Numbered from the stretch's first letter, positions 20,259 through 26,779 are shown. The stretch is 33,201 bases of DNA from an uncultured Actinomycetes bacterium (GCA_903863015.1 CAIPAI010000065.1:1-33201), one strand, 5' to 3'. Numbers and translations: made by a program. Notes: a model not told the origin generated them from the sequence alone.

Positions 20259-20675
20259 ATGAATAATTCAGAGATGCCCACGTTGGCGGCGGCTATTGAT
20301 GGAGATTTAGTGGGAAAGAAGCTGGGAGTGAAAGTCCTTGAAGCCTCTTCCGCTCGAATAGTGGCAACAATGCCAGTTGAAGGAAACACGCAACCGTTCG
20401 GCTTGCTCCACGGTGGCGCCTCAGTGGCACTAGCCGAGTCCTTGGGCTCTTACGGAGCCGCGCTTCATGCCGGCCCAGGCAAGGCCATCGTGGGACTCGA
20501 TATCAACGCCACTCACCATCGAGCCGGTAAAGGTGGATTAGTGACGGCCGTAGCCACGGCACTCGCGTTAGGGCGTACCATCGTCAGTTATGAAGTCGTG
20601 GTGAGCGACGAAGAAGGCACACGGCTTTGCACAGCGCGCATCACTTGCATGATTCGCGAACTGTCCAAGAATTAA
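20259..20675 (+). CDS. PaaI/YbdB-type hotdog-fold thioesterase
   Basis: Small acyl-CoA thioesterase of the PaaI/EntH (YbdB) group; such enzymes hydrolyse aryl- or acyl-CoA, often to free stalled CoA. The 138-residue product shows the family motif GLLHGGASVALAES at about 49-62 on the central hotdog helix, then GLDINATHHRAGKGG, the conserved strand and turn. The physiological substrate cannot be read from the sequence. Its place beside polA matches other Actinobacteria. It probably starts leaderless at this ATG (no ribosome binding site), and it ends in a TTAA that also contains the livF stop. Confidence 0.9.
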   Translation: MNNSEMPTLAAAIDGDLVGKKLGVKVLEASSARIVATMPVEGNTQPFGLLHGGASVALAESLGSYGAALHAGPGKAIVGLDINATHHRAGKGGLVTAVATALALGRTIVSYEVVVSDEEGTRLCTARITCMIRELSKN

Positions 20676-21385
20676 CCGCCGAGGTAGGCCTTCGTTACTT
20701 CATCGTTAGAGGCGAGTTCGGTTGCGTTACCCGACATCTTGACCGAACCAGATTCCAAGACATAGGCACGATCTGCCACATCTAGAGCTGCTAATGCGTT
20801 CTGCTCTACAAGGAGAATGGTGGTTCCCTGCTCGCGAATCTTAACAATCGTGTCGAAGATCAATTCGACGAGCACTGGAGCAAGACCCATTGAAGGCTCA
20901 TCGAGAAGCAAGAGCTCCGGGCGACCCATCATGGCGCGTGCTACAGCGAGCATCTGTTGCTCTCCACCGCTCATCGTCCCTGCCTTTTGAGTGAGGCGTT
21001 CACGAAGGCGGGGGAAGAGTTCGAGCACGCGATCGTAATCTGCTGCGATCTCGCTCTTATCGTTTCGCAAGAAGGCTCCGAGATCTAGATTCTCCGAAAC
21101 CGTCATGCGAGGGAAAATTCGGCGACCTTCCGGGGATTGGGTAATGCCCTTCTTGACCACATCGTGGCCCTGAAGTCCATTGATCTTTTCTCCCTTAAAG
21201 GTGATGGTGCCGCTCTTCGGAGCGAGCAATCCAGAGATCGTGCGAAGAGTGGTGGATTTGCCGGCGCCGTTAGAGCCAATGAGCGTCACGATCTCGCCCT
21301 TATCGACATTGAAGCTAATGCCCTTTACGGCCATGATCTTTCCGTAGGCAACGCTGAGATCAGTTACTTCGAGGAGAGTGCTCAC
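20672..21385 (-). CDS. livF: Branched-chain amino acid ABC transporter ATPase LivF
   Basis: One of two cytosolic ATPases of a HAAT-type (hydrophobic amino acid uptake) ABC importer. The 237-residue product has Walker A GSNGAGKST (about 37-45), signature MSGGEQQMLAVARAM, Walker B LLLLDEPSMGL and the H-loop region ILLVEQNA. LivF-type proteins have SGGEQQ and lack the extra C-terminal stretch of LivG, which separates it from its neighbour. Its start overlaps the end of livG by four bases. It is the last gene of the liv operon and converges on the thioesterase gene with no room for a hairpin terminator. Confidence 0.95.
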   Translation of the reverse strand: MSTLLEVTDLSVAYGKIMAVKGISFNVDKGEIVTLIGSNGAGKSTTLRTISGLLAPKSGTITFKGEKINGLQGHDVVKKGITQSPEGRRIFPRMTVSENLDLGAFLRNDKSEIAADYDRVLELFPRLRERLTQKAGTMSGGEQQMLAVARAMMGRPELLLLDEPSMGLAPVLVELIFDTIVKIREQGTTILLVEQNALAALDVADRAYVLESGSVKMSGNATELASNDEVTKAYLGG

Positions 21386-22179
21386 TTCCCTCTCCCTTCG
21401 CTCGCGGCCTTACCAAGGTAGGCCTCAATTACTCGTTGGTTACTGCGGATTTCTTCTGGCGATCCTTCGGCGATCTTTTCGCCACGATCAAGAACGGTAA
21501 TACGTTCTGAAACGCTCATAACAACGCTCATGTCATGCTCGATCAAAAGAATAGCCACATCGCGTGCATCGCGTACTCGGTGAACGAAATCAACGAAGAC
21601 GCCGGATTCTTGCGGATTCATACCAGCTGTTGGTTCATCGAGAAGCAAGATCTCGGGCTTGAGCGCAAGCGCACGAGCTACTTCGAGTCGACGTTGATCA
21701 CCGTAAGAGAGATTACGTGCGTACTCAGAAGCCCATTTGCCAATACCCACGAAATCAAGAATTTCGCGTGCGGTGTCGAGAGCTTCTTTCTCTTCCTTGC
21801 GTTGACGCGGAGTTCGAAGAATCGTAGAAGCAATACCTGACTTCAAATGGGAGTGCATAGCAACCATGAGATTCTCTTCAGCGGTCATCAAGCCAAAGAG
21901 GCGGATGTTCTGAAAAGTACGCGCTAATCCAATAGAGGCAATTTTATGTGGAGGTAGATCAGTGATTTCTCGATCTCCGAACATCACCTTGCCCTCGGAT
22001 GGCTTGTAGAGGCCAGTGAGCACGTTAAAGAAAGTGGTCTTACCGGCACCGTTAGGGCCGATGAGAGAAACCACCGACTTCTTAGGAATATTGAACGAGA
22101 CATCGTTAACTGCGAGCAAACCACCAAATTGCACACTGATATTTGTGGCGTCGAGGACCAGTTCGTTTGAGAGTGTCAT
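21382..22179 (-). CDS. livG: Branched-chain amino acid ABC transporter ATPase LivG
   Basis: Second ATPase of the importer. The 265-residue product shows Walker A GPNGAGKTTFFNVLTG (about 39-54), the signature LSYGDQRRLEVARAL, with the SYGDQ form typical of LivG, Walker B LLLDEPTAGMNP and the H-loop LLIEHDMSVV. The C-terminal VIEAYLGKA is also standard for LivG. The start directly follows the livM stop, and its end overlaps livF by four bases, so the two ATPases should be made in similar amounts. Confidence 0.95.
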   Translation of the reverse strand: MTLSNELVLDATNISVQFGGLLAVNDVSFNIPKKSVVSLIGPNGAGKTTFFNVLTGLYKPSEGKVMFGDREITDLPPHKIASIGLARTFQNIRLFGLMTAEENLMVAMHSHLKSGIASTILRTPRQRKEEKEALDTAREILDFVGIGKWASEYARNLSYGDQRRLEVARALALKPEILLLDEPTAGMNPQESGVFVDFVHRVRDARDVAILLIEHDMSVVMSVSERITVLDRGEKIAEGSPEEIRSNQRVIEAYLGKAASEGRGK

Positions 22180-23376
22180 TTACTTCTCCTCCTCATGTGC
22201 CGGCTTCAGTTCTTCGTCGGCATCACCCTCGTGGAGAACGAGGCGCAGGCGCGATTCTGGAATGAGACCTTCACGTTTGAAGAGAATCATCAAGATCAGC
22301 ACGAGCCCAAAGAGTAAGAAGGTAAAGGATGGGAAGTCGACCTCGGTACCGAATTGCGAATTGAAGGTATCGCCCAAGGCGGGCAACCCAGTGGAGTTCA
22401 CCCAAGCGAGAATGAAAGCGCCAAGAATGACGCCCCAGACGTTGCCCATACCACCGAGAACTACCATGGCAAGCAAGAAGATAGAGATCGAGAAGTTGAA
22501 CCGCTCCGCGTAAACGCCATCGACGTGCGTGGCGAAAGCGACGCCACCGATGCCGCCAGCGACTGCGCCGACCGCGTAGGAAGCAAGTTTGGTACGCATC
22601 AACGGGACACCCATCATGCTGGCGGCGAGCTCGTCTTCGCGAATGGCTAGCCAGGCGCGACCCAGACGGCCTCGACGCAGCTGAAGAGAGATGAAGACCA
22701 TAATTGCCGCTAAGAGGACGAAGACGACAAACTTCGAACCGAAGTCGAAGGGTCCCAAATCTTTCACGCCAGTGGGTATCGGATCCAAACGAGTGATTCC
22801 CTTAGTACCGTTTGAAAGGTTAAAGCCATTGATATTTTCACCATTGAAGAAAATTTGGGGAATGATTTCGCCAAATCCCAGCGTGACTAGCGCGAGGTAA
22901 TCGCTCTTAAGGCGAAGCGTGGGAGCACCGATGACCACACCAAAGAAGGCGCAGACCGCACCGCCGATAACAAGGACTAACCAGAAGTTGATATGAAGAC
23001 CAGGTTCGGTGGTGGCTACCGAAGAGAGCCCGTGGAATTTCCATTGCTCAAAGAAGTTGGACATGAACCAACCCGCGGAGTAGCCACCGATAGCCCAGAA
23101 CGCTACATAACCAAGATCGAGCAGACCTGCGTATCCGACCACGATATTGAGGCCGAGGGCACAGATGACATAGACAAGTGCTTCATTCACCGATGAAGGA
23201 GGAAGCCAGAGTTGCAAGAAATCATAGATCGGAAGTGGCAAGCCTTCCCAAGGAAGAGCATATTGATAGACCGCAAACATCACTGCGGCGACGGCAAGGT
23301 AACCCAATGCCCAAGTGCGATGAGAGACCGGTTGCTTTGCGGCCTTCTTTGCTTTACGTGCTGCGCGGGTGGCCAT
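22180..23376 (-). CDS. livM: Branched-chain amino acid ABC transporter permease LivM
   Basis: Membrane permease that pairs with LivH to form the channel. The 398-residue product has a basic N-terminus (KARKAAKQP), about ten hydrophobic segments, and the LivM/LivH family motif GLNIVVGYAGLLDLGYVAFWAIGG (quoted in part: GLNIVVGYAGLLDLG). The cytosolic EAA-like coupling loop is RLGRAWLAIREDELAASMMG. The C-terminus ends in an acidic stretch (DADEELKPAHEEEK). It starts two bases after the livH stop and abuts livG. Confidence 0.94.
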   Translation of the reverse strand: MATRAARKAKKAAKQPVSHRTWALGYLAVAAVMFAVYQYALPWEGLPLPIYDFLQLWLPPSSVNEALVYVICALGLNIVVGYAGLLDLGYVAFWAIGGYSAGWFMSNFFEQWKFHGLSSVATTEPGLHINFWLVLVIGGAVCAFFGVVIGAPTLRLKSDYLALVTLGFGEIIPQIFFNGENINGFNLSNGTKGITRLDPIPTGVKDLGPFDFGSKFVVFVLLAAIMVFISLQLRRGRLGRAWLAIREDELAASMMGVPLMRTKLASYAVGAVAGGIGGVAFATHVDGVYAERFNFSISIFLLAMVVLGGMGNVWGVILGAFILAWVNSTGLPALGDTFNSQFGTEVDFPSFTFLLFGLVLILMILFKREGLIPESRLRLVLHEGDADEELKPAHEEEK

Positions 23377-23378
23377 CG

Positions 23379-24446
23379 TTACACCTTCTCTGTTGTTGAC
23401 TTGCCGAGCAAACCTGCTGGCTTAAATACCATGATGAGAATCAAAATGGTGAAGACCACTGTCTGCGACCACTTCTGCCCAAGCCCAATCGGCAAACCGT
23501 CATTGAGACCTTGAATGATTCCGATAAGAACAGCACCCAGAACTGCACCGTTTAGATTTCCGATGCCTCCGAGCACTGCCGAGGTGAAGGCAATAAGACC
23601 CAACTGGAAACCAAGGTTGTAGTTAGTCGTTCCCGTGGTTTGTTGATAGAGAAGTCCGGCCGCACCAGCGAGTGCGCCACCAATAGCAAAAGTAAACGAG
23701 ATCGTGCGATTCACATCGATACCCATGAGGCGGGCAGCATCTTGATCTTGCGCAGTTGCACGCATCGCCTTACCTTGACGCGTCTTCGTAACCACCCAAC
23801 TCAAGAGCAGAAGGAGAGGTGCCGCCACAAGGAGAAGAATCACGGTGTTCCATGCAATATGCACACCTAGCACAGTGAATTCAGATTGTGGGAGCACCTT
23901 TGGCCAGTTACGTGGAGTGGAGCCGTTCCACTTAATACCAATAAATTGCAGGATGAATGAGACACCAACCGCAGTAATCAACGGAGCAATTTTGGGAGCT
24001 CGACGGAGACGGCGGTAGGCAAATCTTTCAATCAGAATATTGAGGCCACCGCAGAAAGCCATGGCGGCAATTAATGCAGCGAAGAAGGTGAGCCAGCCGG
24101 CAAGGTTAGAAGTCTCTTGACCAAACCACACGGTGATGAAATATGAAGAGAAGAGCGTGCCCAACATGAAGAGATCACCATGGGCAAAGTTGATGAGCTC
24201 GATGATGCCGTAAACAAGGGTGTAGCCAAGTGCGATCAACGCATAGAGAAGTCCGTTACGGAAGCCGAGAATGAAAACCTGAGCGAACTGAGTTGGCGAA
24301 TTGATGAGGTTTGCGACGATCCACACCATCACCAGCGCACCCAGCACTAAACCTGCAGTCAGCTCAATGCGACGACGCCTGATCTGCCCAGGAGTTCCCT
24401 TGTACTGTCGCACGGCTACTTTTTCTACAGCGGCTGCCTGTGTCAC
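23379..24446 (-). CDS. livH: Branched-chain amino acid ABC transporter permease LivH
   Basis: First permease of the importer, 355 residues against about 308 in E. coli; the extra length is an N-terminal stretch with basic residues (QIRRRR, about 21-26) and one hydrophobic segment. Core motifs are ALGYTLVYGIIELINFAHGD, the LivH signature, and the coupling loop GKAMRATAQDQDAARLMGID. The start is GTG at 24446 with GAGGG three bases upstream. The frame is open upstream all the way to the livK stop with no ATG, GTG or TTG, running through six KEST-type repeats, so GTG 24446 is the first usual start. It lies 174 bp after livK, behind a stem-loop and the 12-bp repeats. Confidence 0.93.
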   Translation of the reverse strand: MTQAAAVEKVAVRQYKGTPGQIRRRRIELTAGLVLGALVMVWIVANLINSPTQFAQVFILGFRNGLLYALIALGYTLVYGIIELINFAHGDLFMLGTLFSSYFITVWFGQETSNLAGWLTFFAALIAAMAFCGGLNILIERFAYRRLRRAPKIAPLITAVGVSFILQFIGIKWNGSTPRNWPKVLPQSEFTVLGVHIAWNTVILLLVAAPLLLLLSWVVTKTRQGKAMRATAQDQDAARLMGIDVNRTISFTFAIGGALAGAAGLLYQQTTGTTNYNLGFQLGLIAFTSAVLGGIGNLNGAVLGAVLIGIIQGLNDGLPIGLGQKWSQTVVFTILILIMVFKPAGLLGKSTTEKV

Positions 24447-24457
24447 GTTCCCTCTTC

Positions 24458-24529
24458 CCTTGGTGCTTTCCTTGGTGCTTTCCTTGGTGCTTTCCTTGGT
24501 GCTTTCCTTGGTGCTTTCCTTGGTGCTTT
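24458..24529. repeat. Six exact tandem copies of a 12-bp repeat before livH
   Basis: The plus-strand unit is CCTTGGTGCTTT (minus AAAGCACCAAGG), six identical copies in a row, ending 11 nt upstream of the livH GTG. The unit is a multiple of three, so changes in copy number keep the frame. On the mRNA, AAGGAAAGC recurs every 12 nt and offers several weak Shine-Dalgarno-like AAGG sites. Read in the livH frame it encodes Ser-Thr-Lys-Glu. Perfect identity suggests recent expansion or slippage. Confidence 0.97.
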
Positions 24530-24566
24530 GTTCTGGCGAACCTTCGGTAGAGAGTCTACTCAGTGT

Positions 24567-24607
24567 AATGCGGGTGGCCTCAGAAAGTATCTGAGACCAC
24601 CCGCATT
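24567..24607 (-). promoter_or_regulatory. Long stem-loop between livK and livH
   Basis: AATGCGGGTGG (24567-24577) pairs perfectly with CCACCCGCATT (24597-24607); after one mismatch CTCAG (24579-24583) pairs with CTGAG (24591-24595), leaving a 7-nt loop. It starts 13 nt after the livK stop. Minus-strand sequence beyond it (ACACTG) has no T tract, so it is probably not a full terminator. By analogy with other binding-protein operons it may stabilise livK mRNA ends or partly stop transcription, giving more LivK than permease. Confidence 0.8.
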
Positions 24608-24620
24608 CTCTACTACTGAA

Positions 24621-25862
24621 TTACTTAACCGTGATGACCTTGAGGCCAACCTCGGCGCCACCCTTGACGATTTCAATGGTGATGTCCCTGTTCGTGGTGT
24701 CACCATTCTTGTCGAAGGAGATTGCCTTACCAACAACCGACTTGGTAGCCGAGATCTTGGTGGTAGCAGCCTTCTTGAATACATCTGCGCGGGTACCGTT
24801 CGAGCGAGAAATCGCATCGAGGATGACCTGCATTGCAGCTGCACCGTAGACGGAGAATGCACCAGTTGGCTCGTGCTTGTACTCCTTCTTGTAGTCAGCA
24901 AGGAACTTAGCTGCAGCTCCGGACTTCGGGAAGAAGTCAATTGCAAGACCGGTGAAGGAGAGGTAAGCGCCATCGGCTTCCTTGAGAGCAAGGAAGTCTG
25001 GGTAACCGGTGAAGCCGTCTGGTGCCATCAACTTAACGGTCTTGTTGTCGCCAAGGATTTTGACCTTGTCTTTAACAAGTTGTCCGCCGTTGAGGTCGAA
25101 GATTCCACCGATGTAGATCATGTCAGGCGAAAGAGCCTTGATCTTGGTGAAGAGAGCTTCGTAGTTAGGTTGCTTGTCATCCCAGCCTTCGCCAGCGGTG
25201 CCATCAGAGAGAACGGTAAGACCGATCTTCTTGGCTTCGGTGGTGAATGCTTGAGCTACGCCTTGACCGTAGGTTTGACGATCGTTGAGAACGTAAACCT
25301 TCTTGACGCCTTCGCTCTTTGCGAAGTTAGCAGCAGCTGCTCCTTGGTTGTCATCTGTGGTGACAACGCGGAAGTAGTTGCGCTTGCCGGTTGGGTAGTA
25401 CTTCTCTGGCTCGCCAGCGTTCCAAGGCTTAGTGAGGCCTGGGTTCGTGTTGGCGTTAGAAACCATGAGCATTGGACCCTTTGGATCTTGGTTCAACACA
25501 GGAACGATGATCTTTGCGCAACCTGAGTTGTAGGTACCCATGACAGCAACTTCGTTGCGGTTAGCAACGTGTGCTTGTGCGTTCTTTGCACATTGAGCGT
25601 CATCCCATGAGCCCTTGGCTGCGGTGGAATCGTCGTACTTCTTGAGTGTGACGTTGTACTTGCCGGCTTTTCCGCCAGCTTGCTTGATGAGAAGAGCGAC
25701 TGCTTCGTTAGTTGTATCGCTCTGGTCCTTCGAACCACCCTGCAGAGGTAGATCGGTAGAAACCACGAGAGTGGTTGCGCCTTGTGCTTGAGTCGTCATG
25801 ACAACGCTCATGGCAACAGCAGCTGCACCAACGGCAGCTAGCGCCTTGAGTTTCTTTGACAT
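24621..25862 (-). CDS. livK: Branched-chain amino acid-type substrate-binding protein LivK
   Basis: Extracytoplasmic solute-binding protein of the Peripla_BP_6 (LivJ/LivK) family, 413 residues. The N-terminus is a Sec signal peptide: MSKK, a hydrophobic core to about residue 22, and a likely signal peptidase I site near AQG-ATT (about 28). There is no Cys in this region, so no lipobox, unusual for a binding protein in a Gram-positive. Two Cys near 91 and 115 may form the family disulphide. Leu/Ile/Val is the default ligand guess; amides or other amino acids are possible. The ribosome binding site GAAGGG lies just before ATG 25862, within the palindrome CTTCCGGAAG (25870-25879), and a structured leader precedes it. 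Confidence 0.94.
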   Translation of the reverse strand: MSKKLKALAAVGAAAVAMSVVMTTQAQGATTLVVSTDLPLQGGSKDQSDTTNEAVALLIKQAGGKAGKYNVTLKKYDDSTAAKGSWDDAQCAKNAQAHVANRNEVAVMGTYNSGCAKIIVPVLNQDPKGPMLMVSNANTNPGLTKPWNAGEPEKYYPTGKRNYFRVVTTDDNQGAAAANFAKSEGVKKVYVLNDRQTYGQGVAQAFTTEAKKIGLTVLSDGTAGEGWDDKQPNYEALFTKIKALSPDMIYIGGIFDLNGGQLVKDKVKILGDNKTVKLMAPDGFTGYPDFLALKEADGAYLSFTGLAIDFFPKSGAAAKFLADYKKEYKHEPTGAFSVYGAAAMQVILDAISRSNGTRADVFKKAATTKISATKSVVGKAISFDKNGDTTNRDITIEIVKGGAEVGLKVITVK

Positions 25863-25882
25863 ATGTTCCCTTCCGGAAGTGG

Positions 25883-25938
25883 CGATGTGAGTTTTAACCA
25901 GGGGTCACTAGGTGACTTTTCACCTAGCGTTCACATCG
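25883..25938 (-). promoter_or_regulatory. Nested stem structure in the livK leader, candidate cis-regulatory RNA
   Basis: On the plus strand CGATGTGA (25883-25890) is the perfect complement of TCACATCG (25931-25938), closing a 40-nt interior. Inside it CTAGGTGA (25908-25915) pairs perfectly with TCACCTAG (25920-25927) around a 4-nt loop. A competing hairpin, GTCAC (25904-25908) with GTGAC (25912-25916), cannot form together with the inner stem. The block lies 20 nt upstream of the livK start codon and begins about where a transcript from the -10 at 25953-25948 would start. No known riboswitch recognised; a multi-site DNA operator built of GTGA/TCAC halves is the alternative. Confidence 0.55.
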
Positions 25939-25947
25939 TTGGTAAGG

Positions 25948-25953
25948 AAAGTA
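25948..25953 (-). promoter_or_regulatory. Possible -10 element of livK
   Basis: Minus-strand TACTTT at 25953-25948, preceded by GGCA, fits TANNNT. A start about seven bases on (near 25940) would place the 5' end two bases before the outer stem of the leader. No good -35 is seen at 16-18 bp. The same hexamer occurs before rpsA (15547-15542). An alternative promoter could lie nearer the response regulator stop. Confidence 0.4.
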
Positions 25954-26000
25954 TGCCAAAAGAAGTGAAAAAGACCACCTTTAGGATCTGCTCCTCGATT

Positions 26001-26036
26001 CGACATGTCGGGTATATGCCTCATAAGGGACATATA
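26001..26036. promoter_or_regulatory. Palindrome and AT-rich dyad in the pdtaR-livK spacer
   Basis: CGACATGTCG at 26001-26010 is a perfect 10-bp palindrome. Beside it TATATGCC (26013-26020) can pair with GGACATATA (26029-26036 in part; eight pairs including one G-U on the minus-strand RNA) around an 8-nt loop. They lie 44-79 bp beyond the response regulator stop and upstream of the livK promoter candidate. They may be operators for livK or a weak 3' end for the regulator transcript; there is no T tract. Confidence 0.3.
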
Positions 26037-26079
26037 ACTAATTTACCGCTATAAAGTCAGACAATGGCGAGGCAGGAAT

Positions 26080-26688
26080 TCAGCTCACGTACTGCTCAAT
26101 AAGGCTCTTGGCTACCTCGCCCATCGTGGTGCGTTCATCCATCGCCTGCCGCTGAATCGCCTTAAACGCCTCGGATTCTGAGAGCTGGTGGTGCTCTATC
26201 AAGATCGCCTTAGCGCGATCAATAGCTTTTCGGGCGGCCAAGCGCTCCCCCAAATCGGCGACCTCTCCTTCAAGGGCCATGATCTCTTGATGGCGACTCA
26301 CTGCTATCTCAATAGCAGGCACTAAATCCGGCAAAGAGAAAGGTTTCACCAGATAGGCCATGGCGCCAGCATCCCTGGCTCGTTCCACTAATTCACTCTG
26401 ACTGAACGCAGTCAGCATTAACACTGGCGCAATCCTGGCCGCCACGATCTGCTCGGCGGCCGTGATGCCATCCATGATCGGCATTTTTACATCCAAGATG
26501 ACCAGGTCGGGACGTAATTCGAAGGCAAGCGCGAGCGCGGCCTCACCATCAGCTGCCTGGCCTACCACGTCATATCCGGCCTCGGTAAGCATCTCTACGA
26601 GGTCGAGGCGAATCAACGCCTCATCTTCGGCCACCACGACACGATGGCGAGAAGCACTCGGTGGAATCACCTGTGGAATCAATTGCAC
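26080..26688 (-). CDS. pdtaR: Response regulator with ANTAR RNA-binding domain (PdtaR-like)
   Basis: Two-component regulator acting on RNA by antitermination. The 202-residue product has a receiver domain (about 15-130): acidic pair Glu21-Asp22, phosphoacceptor Asp66 in LVILDVKMP, Thr93 and Lys115, all present. The ANTAR domain (about 140-198) shows LAARKAIDRAKAILIEHH and AFKAIQRQAMDERTTMGEVA. It matches Mycobacterium Rv1626 (PdtaR) in architecture, and the neighbourhood agrees. The partner kinase (PdtaS type) is not in the window. It starts with GTG at 26688, six bases after TAGGCT and without a ribosome binding site, so it is probably leaderless. It lies upstream of livK in the same direction. 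Confidence 0.94.
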   Translation of the reverse strand: MQLIPQVIPPSASRHRVVVAEDEALIRLDLVEMLTEAGYDVVGQAADGEAALALAFELRPDLVILDVKMPIMDGITAAEQIVAARIAPVLMLTAFSQSELVERARDAGAMAYLVKPFSLPDLVPAIEIAVSRHQEIMALEGEVADLGERLAARKAIDRAKAILIEHHQLSESEAFKAIQRQAMDERTTMGEVAKSLIEQYVS

Positions 26689-26694
26689 GGAGCC

Positions 26695-26700
26695 AGCCTA
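26695..26700 (-). promoter_or_regulatory. Probable leaderless promoter -10 element for pdtaR
   Basis: TAGGCT on the minus strand is followed by GGCTCC and then the GTG start, the same 6-nt spacing as before coaE and the thioesterase gene. No convincing -35 is seen 16-18 bp upstream. Confidence 0.45.
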
Positions 26701-26754
26701 CGCGGCAGGAGTGGGATTTATCGGTCGCCACGGGACAGTAAAGTAGCCTTCGCA

Positions 26755-26772
26755 GTTGGGTGAGAACCCAAC
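26755..26772 (+). other. GNRA-loop hairpin in the tRNA leader
   Basis: GTTGGGT (26755-26761) pairs perfectly with ACCCAAC (26766-26772) around the tetraloop GAGA, a stable GNRA type. It ends seven bases before the tRNA. TAAAGT at 26739-26744 could be the tRNA -10, which would put the hairpin in the precursor removed by RNase P. No T tract follows it, so it is not a usual terminator. Confidence 0.5.
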
Positions 26773-26779
26773 ATAGCTA

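Noticed and set aside
24458-24529. CRISPR array
   Set aside because: The units are 12 bp and directly adjacent, with no spacers and no cas genes nearby.
24301-24594. Plus-strand frame with a repeated Leu-Val-Leu-Ser peptide
   Set aside because: It is the translation of the 12-bp repeats on the strand opposite livH; no ribosome binding site and no family match.
24528-25526. 332-codon open frame on the plus strand opposite livK
   Set aside because: It is antisense to a clear LivK, has no recognisable domain, and long antisense frames follow from the codon bias of the real gene.
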